A stretch of DNA of 64,000 nt from Streptomyces glaucescens (GCF_000761215.1 NZ_CP009438.1:434001-498000), one strand, 5' to 3'. Counted from the first letter of the stretch, positions 1 to 9,158 are shown. Program-made: numbers and translations. Notes: a model not told the origin generated them from the sequence alone.

Positions 1-179
1 GCCGGATCGGAGCGGCCGGATCCCATGTGGCCGAAGCGCACCGTCCGGTGCTGCTCGACCAGCGCGGGCGGCGCCGGCCGCCCCCTGTCCCGGTGACGGC
101 CGAACCCGTGCGCCGGCGCCACCGGCCGCCCCCGCGGATTGCCGGTCGGGGTCACGTCGTCGCGCCGGGCCACTTCCAT
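1..179 (-). CDS. RsbQ-like alpha/beta hydrolase, 5' part only
   Basis: An open frame starts at ATG 179 and runs off the left edge, so only about 59 residues are visible. A GGGGAG ribosome site lies about 9 bases upstream of the ATG. The N-terminus carries MEVARRDDVTPTGNPRG, then AHGFG, then HRTVRFGHMGSGRSDP. This order matches the start of RsbQ-type hydrolases (a short beta strand, AHGFG oxyanion segment, then HRVxLFDxVGSGxSD). RsbQ-family proteins activate the PAS-PP2C phosphatase RsbP in energy-stress signalling. The usual CDQxxW stretch after AHGFG reads RHRDRGR here and FD reads FG, so the gene is either divergent or decaying. The catalytic Ser, Asp and His lie outside the window. Confidence 0.5.
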   Translation of the reverse strand, partial: MEVARRDDVTPTGNPRGRPVAPAHGFGRHRDRGRPAPPALVEQHRTVRFGHMGSGRSDP

Positions 180-319
180 GCCAACAGTCTCCCCAGATCA
201 AGGCCGTCGCTCCAGCGAGGGTCCGTATGACCGCATGCCCCGCCCGCCGCTCCGCAAAAGGGGAATCGCTGTGACGAAGCGTACGGCGGGCGGGAGTCCG
301 CTGCGGGCGGGGCGCGGGC

Positions 320-2074
320 TCAGATACGGCGCACGGTGTGCAGCGTCGTCGCGTAGGTGCCGGTGCCGTCCAGCAGCGAGGGCCCTCCGAGGTCACCCAT
401 CGTCGGGCCGTTCACCGTCTTGCGGCTGGACAGGAACCGCCGCTTGCCCGCCGTGTCACGGCCCAGGTAGATGCCGACGTGATCGACGGTGACCGTCGGG
501 TTGTCGTCCCCCGAGTCGGCGTTGAACAGCACCAGGTCGCCGGGCTGGAGCTGGGTCGCGGCGGGCGGCCCGCTGCCGTCCGTCCGGTCCACCAGCACGC
601 CCGGCGCGTGCTGGGCGATGTCCCGTGACTTGCGCGGGAGCCGCAGCCCGGAGGTGTCCGCGCCGGCGGCGAGCGGCACGCCCATGTGGTAGCCGTACAC
701 CATCCGGGTGTAGCCCGAGCAGTCCAGGTTGCCGGCCTGCTTGCTGGACGGCCCCGTGTAGGTGCCGTCGGGGAACGTCCAGCCGGTGTTCATGTACTCG
801 TGGAAGTCGGCGCCCTCGTACCGGTACCCCTGGGGGTCCAGGTGGCCGTAACCGGCCTCGCCGAGGACCTGCCTGCCCTGGGCGGGGCCCGTGCCCGCGG
901 TGACGGCGCCGGCCCCGCCGAGGAACATGGCGGCGTAGGCCAGGACGTCGGGTGCCGGGGAGCCCGCCCAGGCGCGGACGGTCCGCTCCAGGGCGTCCGT
1001 CCAGGTGCCGTCGAAGGGTTCGGGCAGCAGGCGCACCCAGTCGCCGTGGGTGACGGCCGGCGGCGCGGCCCAGGTGGCGGCGGACACCTCGAAGCGGCTG
1101 ACGGACAGCTTCACGGGCAGGTTGCTGCAGCCGTCGTTGGCGAGCGCGCGCAGGCCGACCCGTCCGGCGCCGAAGGCCGGGTCGCTGGTGTCGGCGGTCC
1201 ACGCGGAGGGCTCGGCCGAGGCGGTGCGCCAGGCCTTGACGCGGATCCGGGTGCCCTCGCGGCGCACCCGGACGGTGAAGTCGGTGCCGGCCGCGACCGA
1301 GGTGGCGACGGTCACCGCGGGCGCGAGCGAGGTGACGGTGTCGGCGACCTCCTTCTCGACGCGCAGCTCGACGGCGCCCGTGGTCAGGAACGACAGCCGG
1401 GCGCGGTAGTTGTCGTGGGGGTTCTGGTAGCCGAAGGACAGCGCGAACGAGCAGGCCTGCCCGGCCGGCACCTTGTCGAACCGGCCGACGCAGCGCACGT
1501 CCACGTCGGTGATGTCCGCGTCGCGCAGGGTGGCGTGCCGGCTGGCGTAGTCGGTGGTGAGGCTGATGACGCCGGCGCCGGGCGTGACGGAGTAGTCCCC
1601 GGGCTCCGGGCCGAGCGTGGACCAGCTGCCGCCCCCGGGGGACGAGCCCCAGTACTGGCGCTGCTCCTCCGGGAGGGTCAGGTCCGGCAGGGTGCGCGCG
1701 AAGTCGTCGACGAAGGGGCGCTTGTTCTCGGCGAAGGTGCGCCGCGGGCCGGGCAGCAGCACGGTCCGGGCCCCGTGGGTGAGCAGGGCCACGCGCCGGC
1801 CACCGGAGGTTATCTCGGTGCGCGCCGGGGTCCCGGGCAGCACCGTCGCGGTGAGCGGACCGCCCAGGGTCAGCGCCGAGAAGTACGCGGGGTCGAGCGG
1901 TGCCAGGGTCACCGCGGACCCGGCCGTGCCGAGGGTGGGCGGGCCGGTGAGCGGGTCCACCGCGGCGACCGACGTGGCGGCCCGGGCGCCGGACGCGGCC
2001 ACGGCGGTGAGCGGGAGGGAGGCGGCGGAGGCCGCGAAGGCGGCGAGCATCCGCCGCCGTGAGGTGTTGACCAT
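320..2074 (-). CDS. Secreted NlpC/P60-family hydrolase
   Basis: A 584-residue protein with a twin-arginine-type signal (SRRRMLAAF followed by an Ala/Leu-rich segment and an ASGARA cleavage region), so it is expected outside the membrane. The C-terminal ~150 residues hold an NlpC/P60-like core: LDCSGYTRMVYGYHMG (catalytic Cys), PGDLVLFNAD, and VDHVGIYLG (catalytic His). NlpC/P60 enzymes cut peptidoglycan stem peptides. The middle region (about residues 150-330) looks like a beta-rich sugar- or wall-binding jelly roll but is not assigned. ATG 2074 is taken as start; an in-frame GTG two codons upstream is equally possible and neither has a clear ribosome site. It is transcribed divergently from the MFS gene at 2239. 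Confidence 0.8.
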   Translation of the reverse strand: MVNTSRRRMLAAFAASAASLPLTAVAASGARAATSVAAVDPLTGPPTLGTAGSAVTLAPLDPAYFSALTLGGPLTATVLPGTPARTEITSGGRRVALLTHGARTVLLPGPRRTFAENKRPFVDDFARTLPDLTLPEEQRQYWGSSPGGGSWSTLGPEPGDYSVTPGAGVISLTTDYASRHATLRDADITDVDVRCVGRFDKVPAGQACSFALSFGYQNPHDNYRARLSFLTTGAVELRVEKEVADTVTSLAPAVTVATSVAAGTDFTVRVRREGTRIRVKAWRTASAEPSAWTADTSDPAFGAGRVGLRALANDGCSNLPVKLSVSRFEVSAATWAAPPAVTHGDWVRLLPEPFDGTWTDALERTVRAWAGSPAPDVLAYAAMFLGGAGAVTAGTGPAQGRQVLGEAGYGHLDPQGYRYEGADFHEYMNTGWTFPDGTYTGPSSKQAGNLDCSGYTRMVYGYHMGVPLAAGADTSGLRLPRKSRDIAQHAPGVLVDRTDGSGPPAATQLQPGDLVLFNADSGDDNPTVTVDHVGIYLGRDTAGKRRFLSSRKTVNGPTMGDLGGPSLLDGTGTYATTLHTVRRI

Positions 2075-2132
2075 GCCCACATGATCGCGTAACCCCCCGC
2101 GGGGCGGACGCGGGGACCGCCCTCGCGGCCGG

Positions 2133-2149
2133 GGTCACCCACGGTGATC
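2133..2149. promoter_or_regulatory. Inverted repeat between divergent NlpC/P60 and MFS genes
   Basis: GGTCACC-CAC-GGTGATC forms arms with 6 of 7 positions matching, in the 164-base gap between two divergent genes. It could be an operator for either gene. There is no experimental or family-level match, so the assignment is only positional. Confidence 0.25.
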
Positions 2150-2238
2150 TCCCGGACGCGGCGGGAGAACGGTCGTTTGAGCACGCGAGAAGTGTGCAGG
2201 AGACCTGCCGGTAGTTCACCGGCGAAAGGAATTCTGTC

Positions 2239-3735
2239 ATGGCGGCGACCGGCAAGGACGAGTCGCTGGAGCCCGCCGCGGTCAGGCGCCACCGGGTGCT
2301 CTTCCGCGCGATCGAGAAGCGACGCCGTCCCAGGCTGCGCCGCAGCGACATCACCGTCACCGACGAGGCCGCGGTGAAACGGGCCACGAAGGCCGCTGCC
2401 CTCGGCAACGCGATGGAGTGGTACGACTTCGGCATCTACAGCTATCTCGCGGCGACGCTCGGCAAGGTCTTCTTCCCCTCCGGCAGCGACACGGCGCAGC
2501 TGCTCAGCTCCTTCGCGACCTTCGCGGTGGCCTTCCTGGTGCGTCCGCTCGGCGGAATGGTCTTCGGGCCGCTCGGCGACCGCATCGGCCGCAAGCGCAT
2601 CCTCTCCATCACCATGATCATGATGGCGGTGGGCACGTTCGCCATCGGCCTCATCCCCCCGCACTCCGCCATCGGCATCTGGGCCCCGGTCCTGCTGATC
2701 CTCTTCCGGATGGTGCAGGGCTTCTCCACCGGCGGGGAGTACGGGGGCGCCTCGACGTTCATCGCGGAGTACGCGCCCGACAAGCGGCGCGGCTTCTTCG
2801 GCAGCTTCCTGGAGTTCGGCACGCTCGCCGGCTACGTGGGCGCCTCCGGACTCGTCGTGGTCCTCACCGGCCTCCTCAGCGAGCAGCAGATGCTGGACTG
2901 GGGCTGGCGCATCCCCTTCCTGGTCGCGGCCCCGCTCGGCCTCATCGGCCTCTACCTGCGGCTGCGGCTGGACGAGACGCCCGCGTTCCAGAAGCTGGAG
3001 GGCGGCCGGGTCAGGGCGAGCGAGGCCGCCGACGCGGTGGAGACCTCCGCCACCGGTGACCTCGGCAAGATCTTCACCCGCTACTGGCGGCCGCTGCTGC
3101 TGTGCGTCGCCCTCGTCGCCGCGTACAACATCACGGACTACATGCTGCTGTCGTACATGCCGACGTACCTGTCGGACGAGCTCGGCTACGGCACCACGCA
3201 CGGCCTGCTGATCCTGCTCGTCGTGATGGTGCTCCAGATGTGCGTCATGAACCAGGTCGGGCGGCTCTCGGACCGCTTCGGGCGCAAGCCGCTGCTGATG
3301 ACGGGGATGCTCGGCTTCCTCTTCCTCTCCGTGCCGTCCTTCCTCCTCATCCGGCAGGGCAGCGTCGTCCTCATCACCGTGGGACTGCTCCTGCTGGGGC
3401 TGTCCCTGGTGACGATGCTCGGCACGATGTCCTCGGCGCTCCCGGCGATCTTCCCCACCCAGGTCCGCTACGGCTCCCTCTCGGTCGCCTACAACCTGTC
3501 CACGTCACTCTTCGGCGGCACGACTCCCCTGGTGATCACCGCGCTGATCAGCGCCTTCGGCACCAACCTGATGCCGGCCTACTACGCCATGGGCGCCGCC
3601 GCCATCGGTGTCGTCGCCGTGCTGTGCATGAAGGAGACCGCGAACCAGCCGCTGGCCGGCTCCCCGCCCTGCGTGGAGACGGAGGCGGAGGCCACGGAGC
3701 TCGTGCAGGCCCAGGCGCCCAGCCCCAGGTTCTGA
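2239..3735 (+). CDS. proP: MFS metabolite:H+ symporter, ProP-like
   Basis: A 498-residue transporter with 12 predicted membrane segments. The start AALGNAMEWYDFGIYSYLA is the hallmark of the metabolite:H+ symporter branch (ProP, ShiA, KgtP), followed by the RPLGGMVFGPLGDRIGRKR loop 2-3 motif and GFSTGGEYGGASTFIAEYAP. ProP proteins import proline, glycine betaine and related osmolytes, which fits but is not proven; other MHS substrates are possible. The first ~50 residues are a charged, Arg-rich extension. ATG 2239 is preceded by AAAGGA at good spacing. A strong hairpin at 3755-3784 ends the gene. Confidence 0.85.
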   Translation: MAATGKDESLEPAAVRRHRVLFRAIEKRRRPRLRRSDITVTDEAAVKRATKAAALGNAMEWYDFGIYSYLAATLGKVFFPSGSDTAQLLSSFATFAVAFLVRPLGGMVFGPLGDRIGRKRILSITMIMMAVGTFAIGLIPPHSAIGIWAPVLLILFRMVQGFSTGGEYGGASTFIAEYAPDKRRGFFGSFLEFGTLAGYVGASGLVVVLTGLLSEQQMLDWGWRIPFLVAAPLGLIGLYLRLRLDETPAFQKLEGGRVRASEAADAVETSATGDLGKIFTRYWRPLLLCVALVAAYNITDYMLLSYMPTYLSDELGYGTTHGLLILLVVMVLQMCVMNQVGRLSDRFGRKPLLMTGMLGFLFLSVPSFLLIRQGSVVLITVGLLLLGLSLVTMLGTMSSALPAIFPTQVRYGSLSVAYNLSTSLFGGTTPLVITALISAFGTNLMPAYYAMGAAAIGVVAVLCMKETANQPLAGSPPCVETEAEATELVQAQAPSPRF

Positions 3736-3754
3736 CCGGGCGGCCGGATGCAGG

Positions 3755-3784
3755 ACGCCCCCTGCCGGGTCCGGCAGGGGGCGT
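3755..3784. terminator. Bidirectional terminator hairpin
   Basis: ACGCCCCCTGCCGG, a GT centre, and CCGGCAGGGGGCGT form a perfect 14-bp inverted repeat 20 bases after the MFS stop and 40 bases before the stop of the convergent YihY gene. The position between convergent genes fits a shared terminator. Confidence 0.8.
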
Positions 3785-3824
3785 TCGTCGTCACCGGCGA
3801 ACGGGAGGCGGCGGCCCTCCCGGT

Positions 3825-4787
3825 TCAGGCGCCCGGCCCGGGGTCCGGCCGTACGGCGGTGGTCAGCCCGGCCCTCGCCGCCTCCAGCTGTGCGGCGAAG
3901 GCGATGCCGAGGAACAGCGCGACGCCGGTGAGGTTGGCCCACAGCAGCAGCGCCACGAACGCCGTGAGCGGCCCGTACACGGCGCCGAAGGACCCGCTCT
4001 CCTCGACGTACAGGGCCAGCAGCCAGGTCGCGCCGACCCACAGCACCAGGTGGACGGCCGAACCGAAGACCAGCCAGGTGTAGCCGGGCTGGTCGCGGCG
4101 CGGTGACCAGCGGAAGATCACGGCCGAGGCGACCACGGCGAGGACCAGCCCCAGCGGGACGCGGACGGCCGCCCACCACGCCGCCGTTCCGGACCAGCCG
4201 AAGGCCTCGGCGGTCGACTCGCCCACGGCCTCGCCCGCCACGAGGACGAGGAAGCCCAGCACCATCGGCACTCCGGCGGCGAAGGCGAGCAGCAGCGCCC
4301 GGCCGTACTTCGCCGGGAAGGGCCGGTCGCGTTCGATGCCGTAGATGCGGTTGGCGCCCCGTTCCACCTGGGCCATGGCCGAGGCCAGGTTGAGGACCGA
4401 GAAGCCGAGGCCGAGCCACAGCGCGATGGTGCTCCAGACGTCGGAGTGGGCGCTGCGGCGGGTGCCGGACAGCGCCTCCTCGACCACCTGCGAGCTGGCA
4501 CCGGGCACGATCCTGGCGAGGGTCAGCTCGATGATCCGCCCGACGCTCTCGGTGTGGGCGGCCGTGGCGACACCGACGAGGGCGATGGTGAAGGGCACCA
4601 TGCCGAGCACGATCTGGAAGCCGAGGGCACGCGCGTTGGTGAACCCGTCGGCGTACCGGAACCGCGAGAAGGCGTCGGTGAGCAGCCGGATGCCGCCGTA
4701 GTGGCGCAACGCGGTGAAGGCCTCGTCGCCGGACAGTTCCTCCCCGATCATGTCCCGCGTCTGCGGAACGTGTACGACCGTGCCCAT
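3825..4787 (-). CDS. YihY/BrkB-family inner membrane protein
   Basis: A 320-residue membrane protein with about six hydrophobic segments. It contains the YihY/virulence factor BrkB signature region: ALGFQIVLGMVPFTIALVG near residue 55, then LGLGFSVLNLASAMAQVERGANRIYGIERDR, and a C-terminal GAVYGPLTAFVALLLWANLTG segment. The family was once called RNase BN, but that activity belongs to another protein; the true role is unknown. ATG 4787 is chosen because GAGGAGA lies 10 bases upstream, while longer frames extending to 5069 lack coding character. It lies downstream of the channel gene at 4937-6835 on the same strand, 149 bases apart. Confidence 0.85.
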   Translation of the reverse strand: MGTVVHVPQTRDMIGEELSGDEAFTALRHYGGIRLLTDAFSRFRYADGFTNARALGFQIVLGMVPFTIALVGVATAAHTESVGRIIELTLARIVPGASSQVVEEALSGTRRSAHSDVWSTIALWLGLGFSVLNLASAMAQVERGANRIYGIERDRPFPAKYGRALLLAFAAGVPMVLGFLVLVAGEAVGESTAEAFGWSGTAAWWAAVRVPLGLVLAVVASAVIFRWSPRRDQPGYTWLVFGSAVHLVLWVGATWLLALYVEESGSFGAVYGPLTAFVALLLWANLTGVALFLGIAFAAQLEAARAGLTTAVRPDPGPGA

Positions 4788-4936
4788 CGTCTGCGTCTCT
4801 CCTCGCGCCTCAGGCCGACGGCGGCCGTGCCCCGCCGGGGCGCCTGCCGGTCCGGCTACCGGGATACCGTCTGCCCTGCCGTGCGCCGGGCAGGCGTGCG
4901 GCGGGCCGTGGCCGGGTGACTCGCCCGGTCCACGCG

Positions 4937-6835
4937 TCAGTCCCGGCCGACGACCACGACCTCGTCCCGGGGGTCCCAGCGGCGGCGTTCGGTCTTGGGC
5001 GGGTTGATCCGGACGCCGTACGCGGGCGCCGTGGACGCGTCGTCGTGGCTGCGGTAGCCGATGGCGCACTCGCCCCTGAGCCGCGCCGCGGCGACGACCG
5101 TGGCGAACGGCGTCTCGTGCCCCGGCAGCACGTAGTCGGTCGCCGGCCTCAGGTGGACCCCGCTGCCCTCGGCGGAGAACAGTTCCTCGAACACCGCCGC
5201 CAGGTGCCGGTTCTGGGAGATCTGCGCCATCAGCAGGCCGATGAGCTTGCCGCTGATGATGACGTCCGCTCCGGGGCTGATGGGGGCCAGGGCCCGGTTG
5301 CGGTCGTCGATCAGCTCGGTGACCACGGGCAGCTCACGCCCCGTGGTCCGTTCCAGCCGGCGCAGGAGCAGCAGGGTCACGAGGGTGCGCATGTCGGGTT
5401 CGTCCGAGGGGTGGCCGGGGGCCGGGTCCCGGCCGAGGACGATGACGCTGTCGTACGCGGCGATCTCCAGGCCGCGCAGGGTGCCGGGGCTGGTGACGTC
5501 GCCGCGGCGCAGGGTCAGGGTGAGGCCCGTGCCGGCTTCCCGGTCGGCGTCGTCGACCTCCTGGAGGGTGACCTCCCCGTCCTCCGCGATGACGTCGACG
5601 GCCGAGCCGGGGCGGGCGCAGCGGCGCAACCGGCCGATGACGAGCGGAGCCCGCCGGTTCCAGCCGAGCAGGAGTACCCGTTCCGGTCGCGCGGGCGGCG
5701 GCTGCTCGCTCGCGATCGCCGTCTCCTCGACGGCGTGGGAGCAGTCGTCCGGCCGTACGGTGTCGTCGTCGCGGGAGATGACGACGAGCAGGTCGTCCGG
5801 GCCGATGGTGGTGTGCGGCGGCGGGCCGAGCAGGGGGACGTGCCCGCGCATCAGCCCGACGACGCTCGATGTGGTGTACGACAGCAGCGCGTCACCGAAG
5901 GGGCGTCCGACCAGGGACGGTTCGGTGGTCAGGTAGAACTCGTCCCCGGCGAAGTCGAGCAGTTCCCGGTGGACCAGGGAGAGCCCGGGACGGCGTGCGG
6001 CCTGCACGATCAGGGCGGCGGTGACGGTGTCGCTCTCCAGGACGATGCCGCTCGGGCCGGCGGCGAGGGACGCCGCCAGCCGGTAGCGGTCGTCGCGCAG
6101 CGCGGCGACGACGGGCGGGCCCGCGTCGTGGCCGGGCAGCGCCGCCCGCAGGGCCAGCAGCGTCTTGACGACCTGGGCGTCGGCGTCCGGCTCGTCGTGC
6201 GGCAGGACCAGCACGACGCCCGCCTCGGCCGGGTTGGTCAGGGCCAGCACGGCCGGGTCGGTGGGCGGTCCGCTGCGGCAGATCAGCCGGGTCCGGCCGC
6301 CCGGCCTCGTCCTGGTGTTCAGCGCCTCCTCCATCACGGTCTTGTCGCGGTCGGCCAGCAGGGCGACCGCCGCGCCGCGCCGGTTGGCGTTGGCGGCGAT
6401 CAGCTCACCCACCACCGTGAAGACCTGCTCGGACCAGCCGAGCACCACGGCGTGGCCGCTTTCCAGGACCGTGGAACGGCCCCGGCGCAGGGCGATGAGC
6501 CGCTCGGTCAGGGCCGTGGTGATCAGGCCGACGAGCGTGGAGACGTACAGCAGCGCGACGAGGGCGAGCAGCACGGACAGCACCACTCCGAGCGGGGTCC
6601 CGGTGGCACCGCCGAGCCGCAGCGTCTCGCCGGTGAGCCGCCACACCTGGGCCAGTCTGCCGGTGAGGGAGGCCGGTGCCTGCGGGTCGGTCCACACCAC
6701 CACCGCGCTGGCCGGCACCACGACCGCCAGGCACAGCAGGGCCAGCCAGCCCACCAGCGCCGGGGCGCCGCGGGCCAGCGTGCTGTCGAACCAGTAGCGG
6801 AACCTCTCCCCGAGTGGAGTACGCCGCGGCGCCAC
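4937..6835 (-). CDS. CASTOR/POLLUX-type putative ion channel
   Basis: A 632-residue protein with two N-terminal membrane segments (around residues 27-50 and 85-115) and a long cytoplasmic part with two Rossmann-like regulator-of-K-conductance modules: SGHAVVLGWSEQVFTVVGEL starts the first, RPERVLLLGWNRRAPLVIGRL the second. This order matches the bacterial relatives of plant CASTOR/POLLUX cation channels; closely related proteins are sometimes labelled TrkA-N or lipoprotein. GTG 6835 is preferred because GGGGGAG lies five bases upstream; GTG 6859 would add eight residues. It is divergent from the phosphatase gene at 7123 across a ~290-base gap. Confidence 0.8.
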   Translation of the reverse strand: MAPRRTPLGERFRYWFDSTLARGAPALVGWLALLCLAVVVPASAVVVWTDPQAPASLTGRLAQVWRLTGETLRLGGATGTPLGVVLSVLLALVALLYVSTLVGLITTALTERLIALRRGRSTVLESGHAVVLGWSEQVFTVVGELIAANANRRGAAVALLADRDKTVMEEALNTRTRPGGRTRLICRSGPPTDPAVLALTNPAEAGVVLVLPHDEPDADAQVVKTLLALRAALPGHDAGPPVVAALRDDRYRLAASLAAGPSGIVLESDTVTAALIVQAARRPGLSLVHRELLDFAGDEFYLTTEPSLVGRPFGDALLSYTTSSVVGLMRGHVPLLGPPPHTTIGPDDLLVVISRDDDTVRPDDCSHAVEETAIASEQPPPARPERVLLLGWNRRAPLVIGRLRRCARPGSAVDVIAEDGEVTLQEVDDADREAGTGLTLTLRRGDVTSPGTLRGLEIAAYDSVIVLGRDPAPGHPSDEPDMRTLVTLLLLRRLERTTGRELPVVTELIDDRNRALAPISPGADVIISGKLIGLLMAQISQNRHLAAVFEELFSAEGSGVHLRPATDYVLPGHETPFATVVAAARLRGECAIGYRSHDDASTAPAYGVRINPPKTERRRWDPRDEVVVVGRD

Positions 6836-7019
6836 CCTGCTCCCCCTCTCGCCGTGCACTCCGGCCGCGGCGGCCCGGCGCCTCCCCGGCGCGCACGGCC
6901 GCCCGCCCTCAGAACCAGCAGTGTGCTGGCCCGGTCGCCCGGACGGAGGAGGATCGCCGCCCGTTCACACCTTCGAGCAGATCGCCACCGCGGTGCTCGG
7001 CGCGCCGAGCCGACCGCTT

Positions 7020-7062
7020 CCCGGTAGAATTTCGGATTTTGATACGACATTTCGTGGCGAAC
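7020..7062 (+). promoter_or_regulatory. AT-rich promoter region of the SpoIIE-type phosphatase gene
   Basis: Within an otherwise very G+C-rich gap, the stretch around 7026-7055 (GAATTTCGGATTTTGATACG and following bases) is markedly AT rich and lies 60-100 bases before ATG 7123. GATACG could serve as a -10 element. No sigma-factor class can be assigned from sequence alone. Confidence 0.35.
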
Positions 7063-7122
7063 CAGTTCTTCATCGCTGTCCTCCTCACCCGAAGAGGGCC
7101 ACTGACCCGGCCGGAGCGATCG

Positions 7123-7956
7123 ATGACCCGCAAGCACCCGACCGACGACGGTGACGAGCTGCTCGCCCGGCTCGGCGAGCTGACCGCGCAGGCCAGGGAG
7201 CGCGCGGAACTCCAGCGGTCGCGGGTGGAGCTGGCCGTCGCCCTCCAGCAGGGCATGCTCCCCACCACCCTGCCGTCGGTCCCCGGCTTCCGGCTGGCCG
7301 TCGAGTACCAGCCCGCCCACCACGCCCTCAGCGTGGGCGGGGACTGGTACGACGCCTTCACGATGCCCGACGGCTGCATCGGGCTGTCCATCGGCGACGT
7401 CCAGGGGCACAACATCGAGGCGACCGCCTTCATGGGGCAGGTACGGGTCGGGCTGCGTGCCCTCGCCTCCGTCACGAGCGAGCCGGGCGAACTCCTCGCC
7501 CGCATCAACGACCTGCTGCTCGCCCTCGGCACCGACCTCTTCGCGACGTGCACCTTCATCCGCCTCGACCCGGCCACCGGGGTGCTGCAGAGCGCGCGGG
7601 CCGGGCACATACCGGGCGTCTGGGCCACGGCCGACGGCCGCTCCGGCCTCGCCGAGGACACGGGCGGGCCGCCCCTCGGGGTGCTCCCGGAGACGGCGTA
7701 CCCGGTCACCGAGCACCGGCTCTCGGCGGGTGACGTCCTGGTACTGGTCACCGACGGGGTGGTGGAGGGACCCGCGCTGAGTCTGGACGAGGGCCTCGAC
7801 CAGGTGGTGCGGCTCGCGGGCGTCGCCGCCGTCGCCGGACTGGAGGCGGCCTCCCTGGCCACCGCCGTGATCAGGGGCGCCGAACGGGTGGGACACACCG
7901 ACGACGCCGCCGTCCTCGTCGTGGGCCGCGAGAGACCCCCCTCCCGCTCTCCGTGA
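7123..7956 (+). CDS. PP2C-type SpoIIE/RsbU-like serine phosphatase
   Basis: A 277-residue cytoplasmic phosphatase with a short N-terminal coiled helix (residues 10-40) and the full SpoIIE domain. The metal-binding motifs are all present: VGGDWYDAF, IGDVQGHNIEATAFMGQ, ARAGHIPG, VTDGVVEGP and HTDDAAVLVV. LQQGMLP near residue 45 is the usual lead-in of RsbU-type phosphatases. Such enzymes dephosphorylate anti-anti-sigma factors. There is no PAS, GAF or kinase domain, so its input must come from a partner; the MASE1 gene 57 bases downstream is a natural candidate. GGAG lies 8 bases before ATG 7123. Confidence 0.88.
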   Translation: MTRKHPTDDGDELLARLGELTAQARERAELQRSRVELAVALQQGMLPTTLPSVPGFRLAVEYQPAHHALSVGGDWYDAFTMPDGCIGLSIGDVQGHNIEATAFMGQVRVGLRALASVTSEPGELLARINDLLLALGTDLFATCTFIRLDPATGVLQSARAGHIPGVWATADGRSGLAEDTGGPPLGVLPETAYPVTEHRLSAGDVLVLVTDGVVEGPALSLDEGLDQVVRLAGVAAVAGLEAASLATAVIRGAERVGHTDDAAVLVVGRERPPSRSP

Positions 7957-8013
7957 TCAGCCGAAGGGCGGCCCGCGGGCGCCACCGCCTCGCCGGACAG
8001 GCCGTTCCGGTGT

Positions 8014-9042
8014 GTGATGGCAACTGTGGTGCGTACCCCTGATCGGCGCCGAGCGATCGTCTACGGAGTCCAGATCCTGGCCGTGGCCGCCTGCTACTAC
8101 GCGGCGGGGCGGCTGGGACTGCTTCGCCAGCTCGTGGTCGGGGACGCGGTCTTCACCCCCATCTGGCCGCCCACCGGCGTCGCGCTCGCCGCCCTGTTCG
8201 TGTTCGGCCCGCGCTGCTGGCCGGGTATCGCGCTCGGAGCCTTCTTCGTCGTCCTGTCCCTCGCTCCCCTGCGGCCGGCCGTGCTCGGCAACGTCGCCGG
8301 GAACACCGTCGCCCCCGTCTGCGCCTACCTCATGCTGCGCAGGGTGGGCTTCCGGACGGGTCTGAGCCGGTTACGGGACGGCGTCGCCCTGGTCTTCCTC
8401 GGGGCGCTGGCCGCGATGCTGATCAGTTCCACGGTGGGCGTCGGCCTCCTGGTCCTCACCGGCAAACTCGGCGCGGACGGCTTCTGGCCGGTCTGGCTGG
8501 CGTGGTGGGTGGGTGACGCGATGGGGGTGCTGCTGGTCACCCCGGCGCTGCTCCTGCTGAGCGGGGCCCACCAGGTACCCGACCCCGCGCGCTGGAAGGA
8601 GGTGCTGGTCCTGGTCGTCGTGGCGTGCGCCGTGATCCCGCTGGCCACCTACAGCGAGCTGAGCCTGCTCTACCTCATCTACCCCCTGCTGATCTGGGCG
8701 GCCCTGCGGTTCCAGCTGGCGGGCAGTGTGCTGTGCGCCCTGTTCGCCTCCGTGCTGGCCACCGTCGCGGCCACCGACGGCAAGGGTCCCTTCACCCATC
8801 TGACCCGTACCGAGGTGATGATCAAACTCCAGGTCTTCAACGGCTCCATGGCCCTCACCGCCCTGCTGCTGTCGGCGGTCATCATCGAGCAGCACAACAC
8901 CCGGCGCTCGGTGGAGCGGGCCTGCCAGGAACTGGTCGAGGTCCTCGAACACCTCACCGCGGGCGAGGCGCCGCCCGGCCGCCTGCCGACGGACCGCAAC
9001 GGCCCGCCGGAGGCCGGGGAGGGCCCGCGGTCCCCGCCCTGA
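8014..9042 (+). CDS. MASE1-domain integral membrane sensor
   Basis: A 342-residue protein with about eight membrane segments over residues 15-300. It has the MASE1 pattern: YYAAGRLGLL, then FTPIWPPTGVALAALFVFGPRCWPGIALGAF, then WWVGDAMGVLLVTPALLLL. MASE1 is usually the sensory part of histidine kinases and cyclic-di-GMP enzymes, but here only ~45 hydrophilic residues follow (RRSVERACQELVEVLEHL, likely a short helix), with no output domain. Start is GTG 8014, with ATG 8017 directly behind it. The phosphatase gene ends 57 bases upstream, so the two may be one operon and one signalling unit. Confidence 0.82.
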   Translation: MMATVVRTPDRRRAIVYGVQILAVAACYYAAGRLGLLRQLVVGDAVFTPIWPPTGVALAALFVFGPRCWPGIALGAFFVVLSLAPLRPAVLGNVAGNTVAPVCAYLMLRRVGFRTGLSRLRDGVALVFLGALAAMLISSTVGVGLLVLTGKLGADGFWPVWLAWWVGDAMGVLLVTPALLLLSGAHQVPDPARWKEVLVLVVVACAVIPLATYSELSLLYLIYPLLIWAALRFQLAGSVLCALFASVLATVAATDGKGPFTHLTRTEVMIKLQVFNGSMALTALLLSAVIIEQHNTRRSVERACQELVEVLEHLTAGEAPPGRLPTDRNGPPEAGEGPRSPP

Positions 9043-9118
9043 TCGAGGAGCGCCGGGGACGGACGCGTCCGACCGGGTCCCGGCGGAGAGCTCCGGTGCG
9101 GCCCTCGGCGCCCGCCCT

Positions 9119-9158
9119 CGTCCGGGTCCCGGACGCCACCGTCCGGGTCCCGGACGCC
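9119..9158. repeat. Two tandem 21-bp units, each a hairpin
   Basis: CGTCCGGGTCCCGGACGCC occurs twice with a 21-base period. Each unit contains GTCCGGG-T-CCCGGAC, a self-complementary hairpin. The pair lies between the convergent MASE1 and alpha/beta hydrolase genes, so it may act as a double terminator. Confidence 0.55.

Noticed and set aside
456..2435. Long minus-strand frame across the NlpC/P60 gene
   Set aside because: It is a different frame of the same strand, very rich in Arg/Pro/Ala, without domains; the typical shadow of G+C-rich coding DNA.
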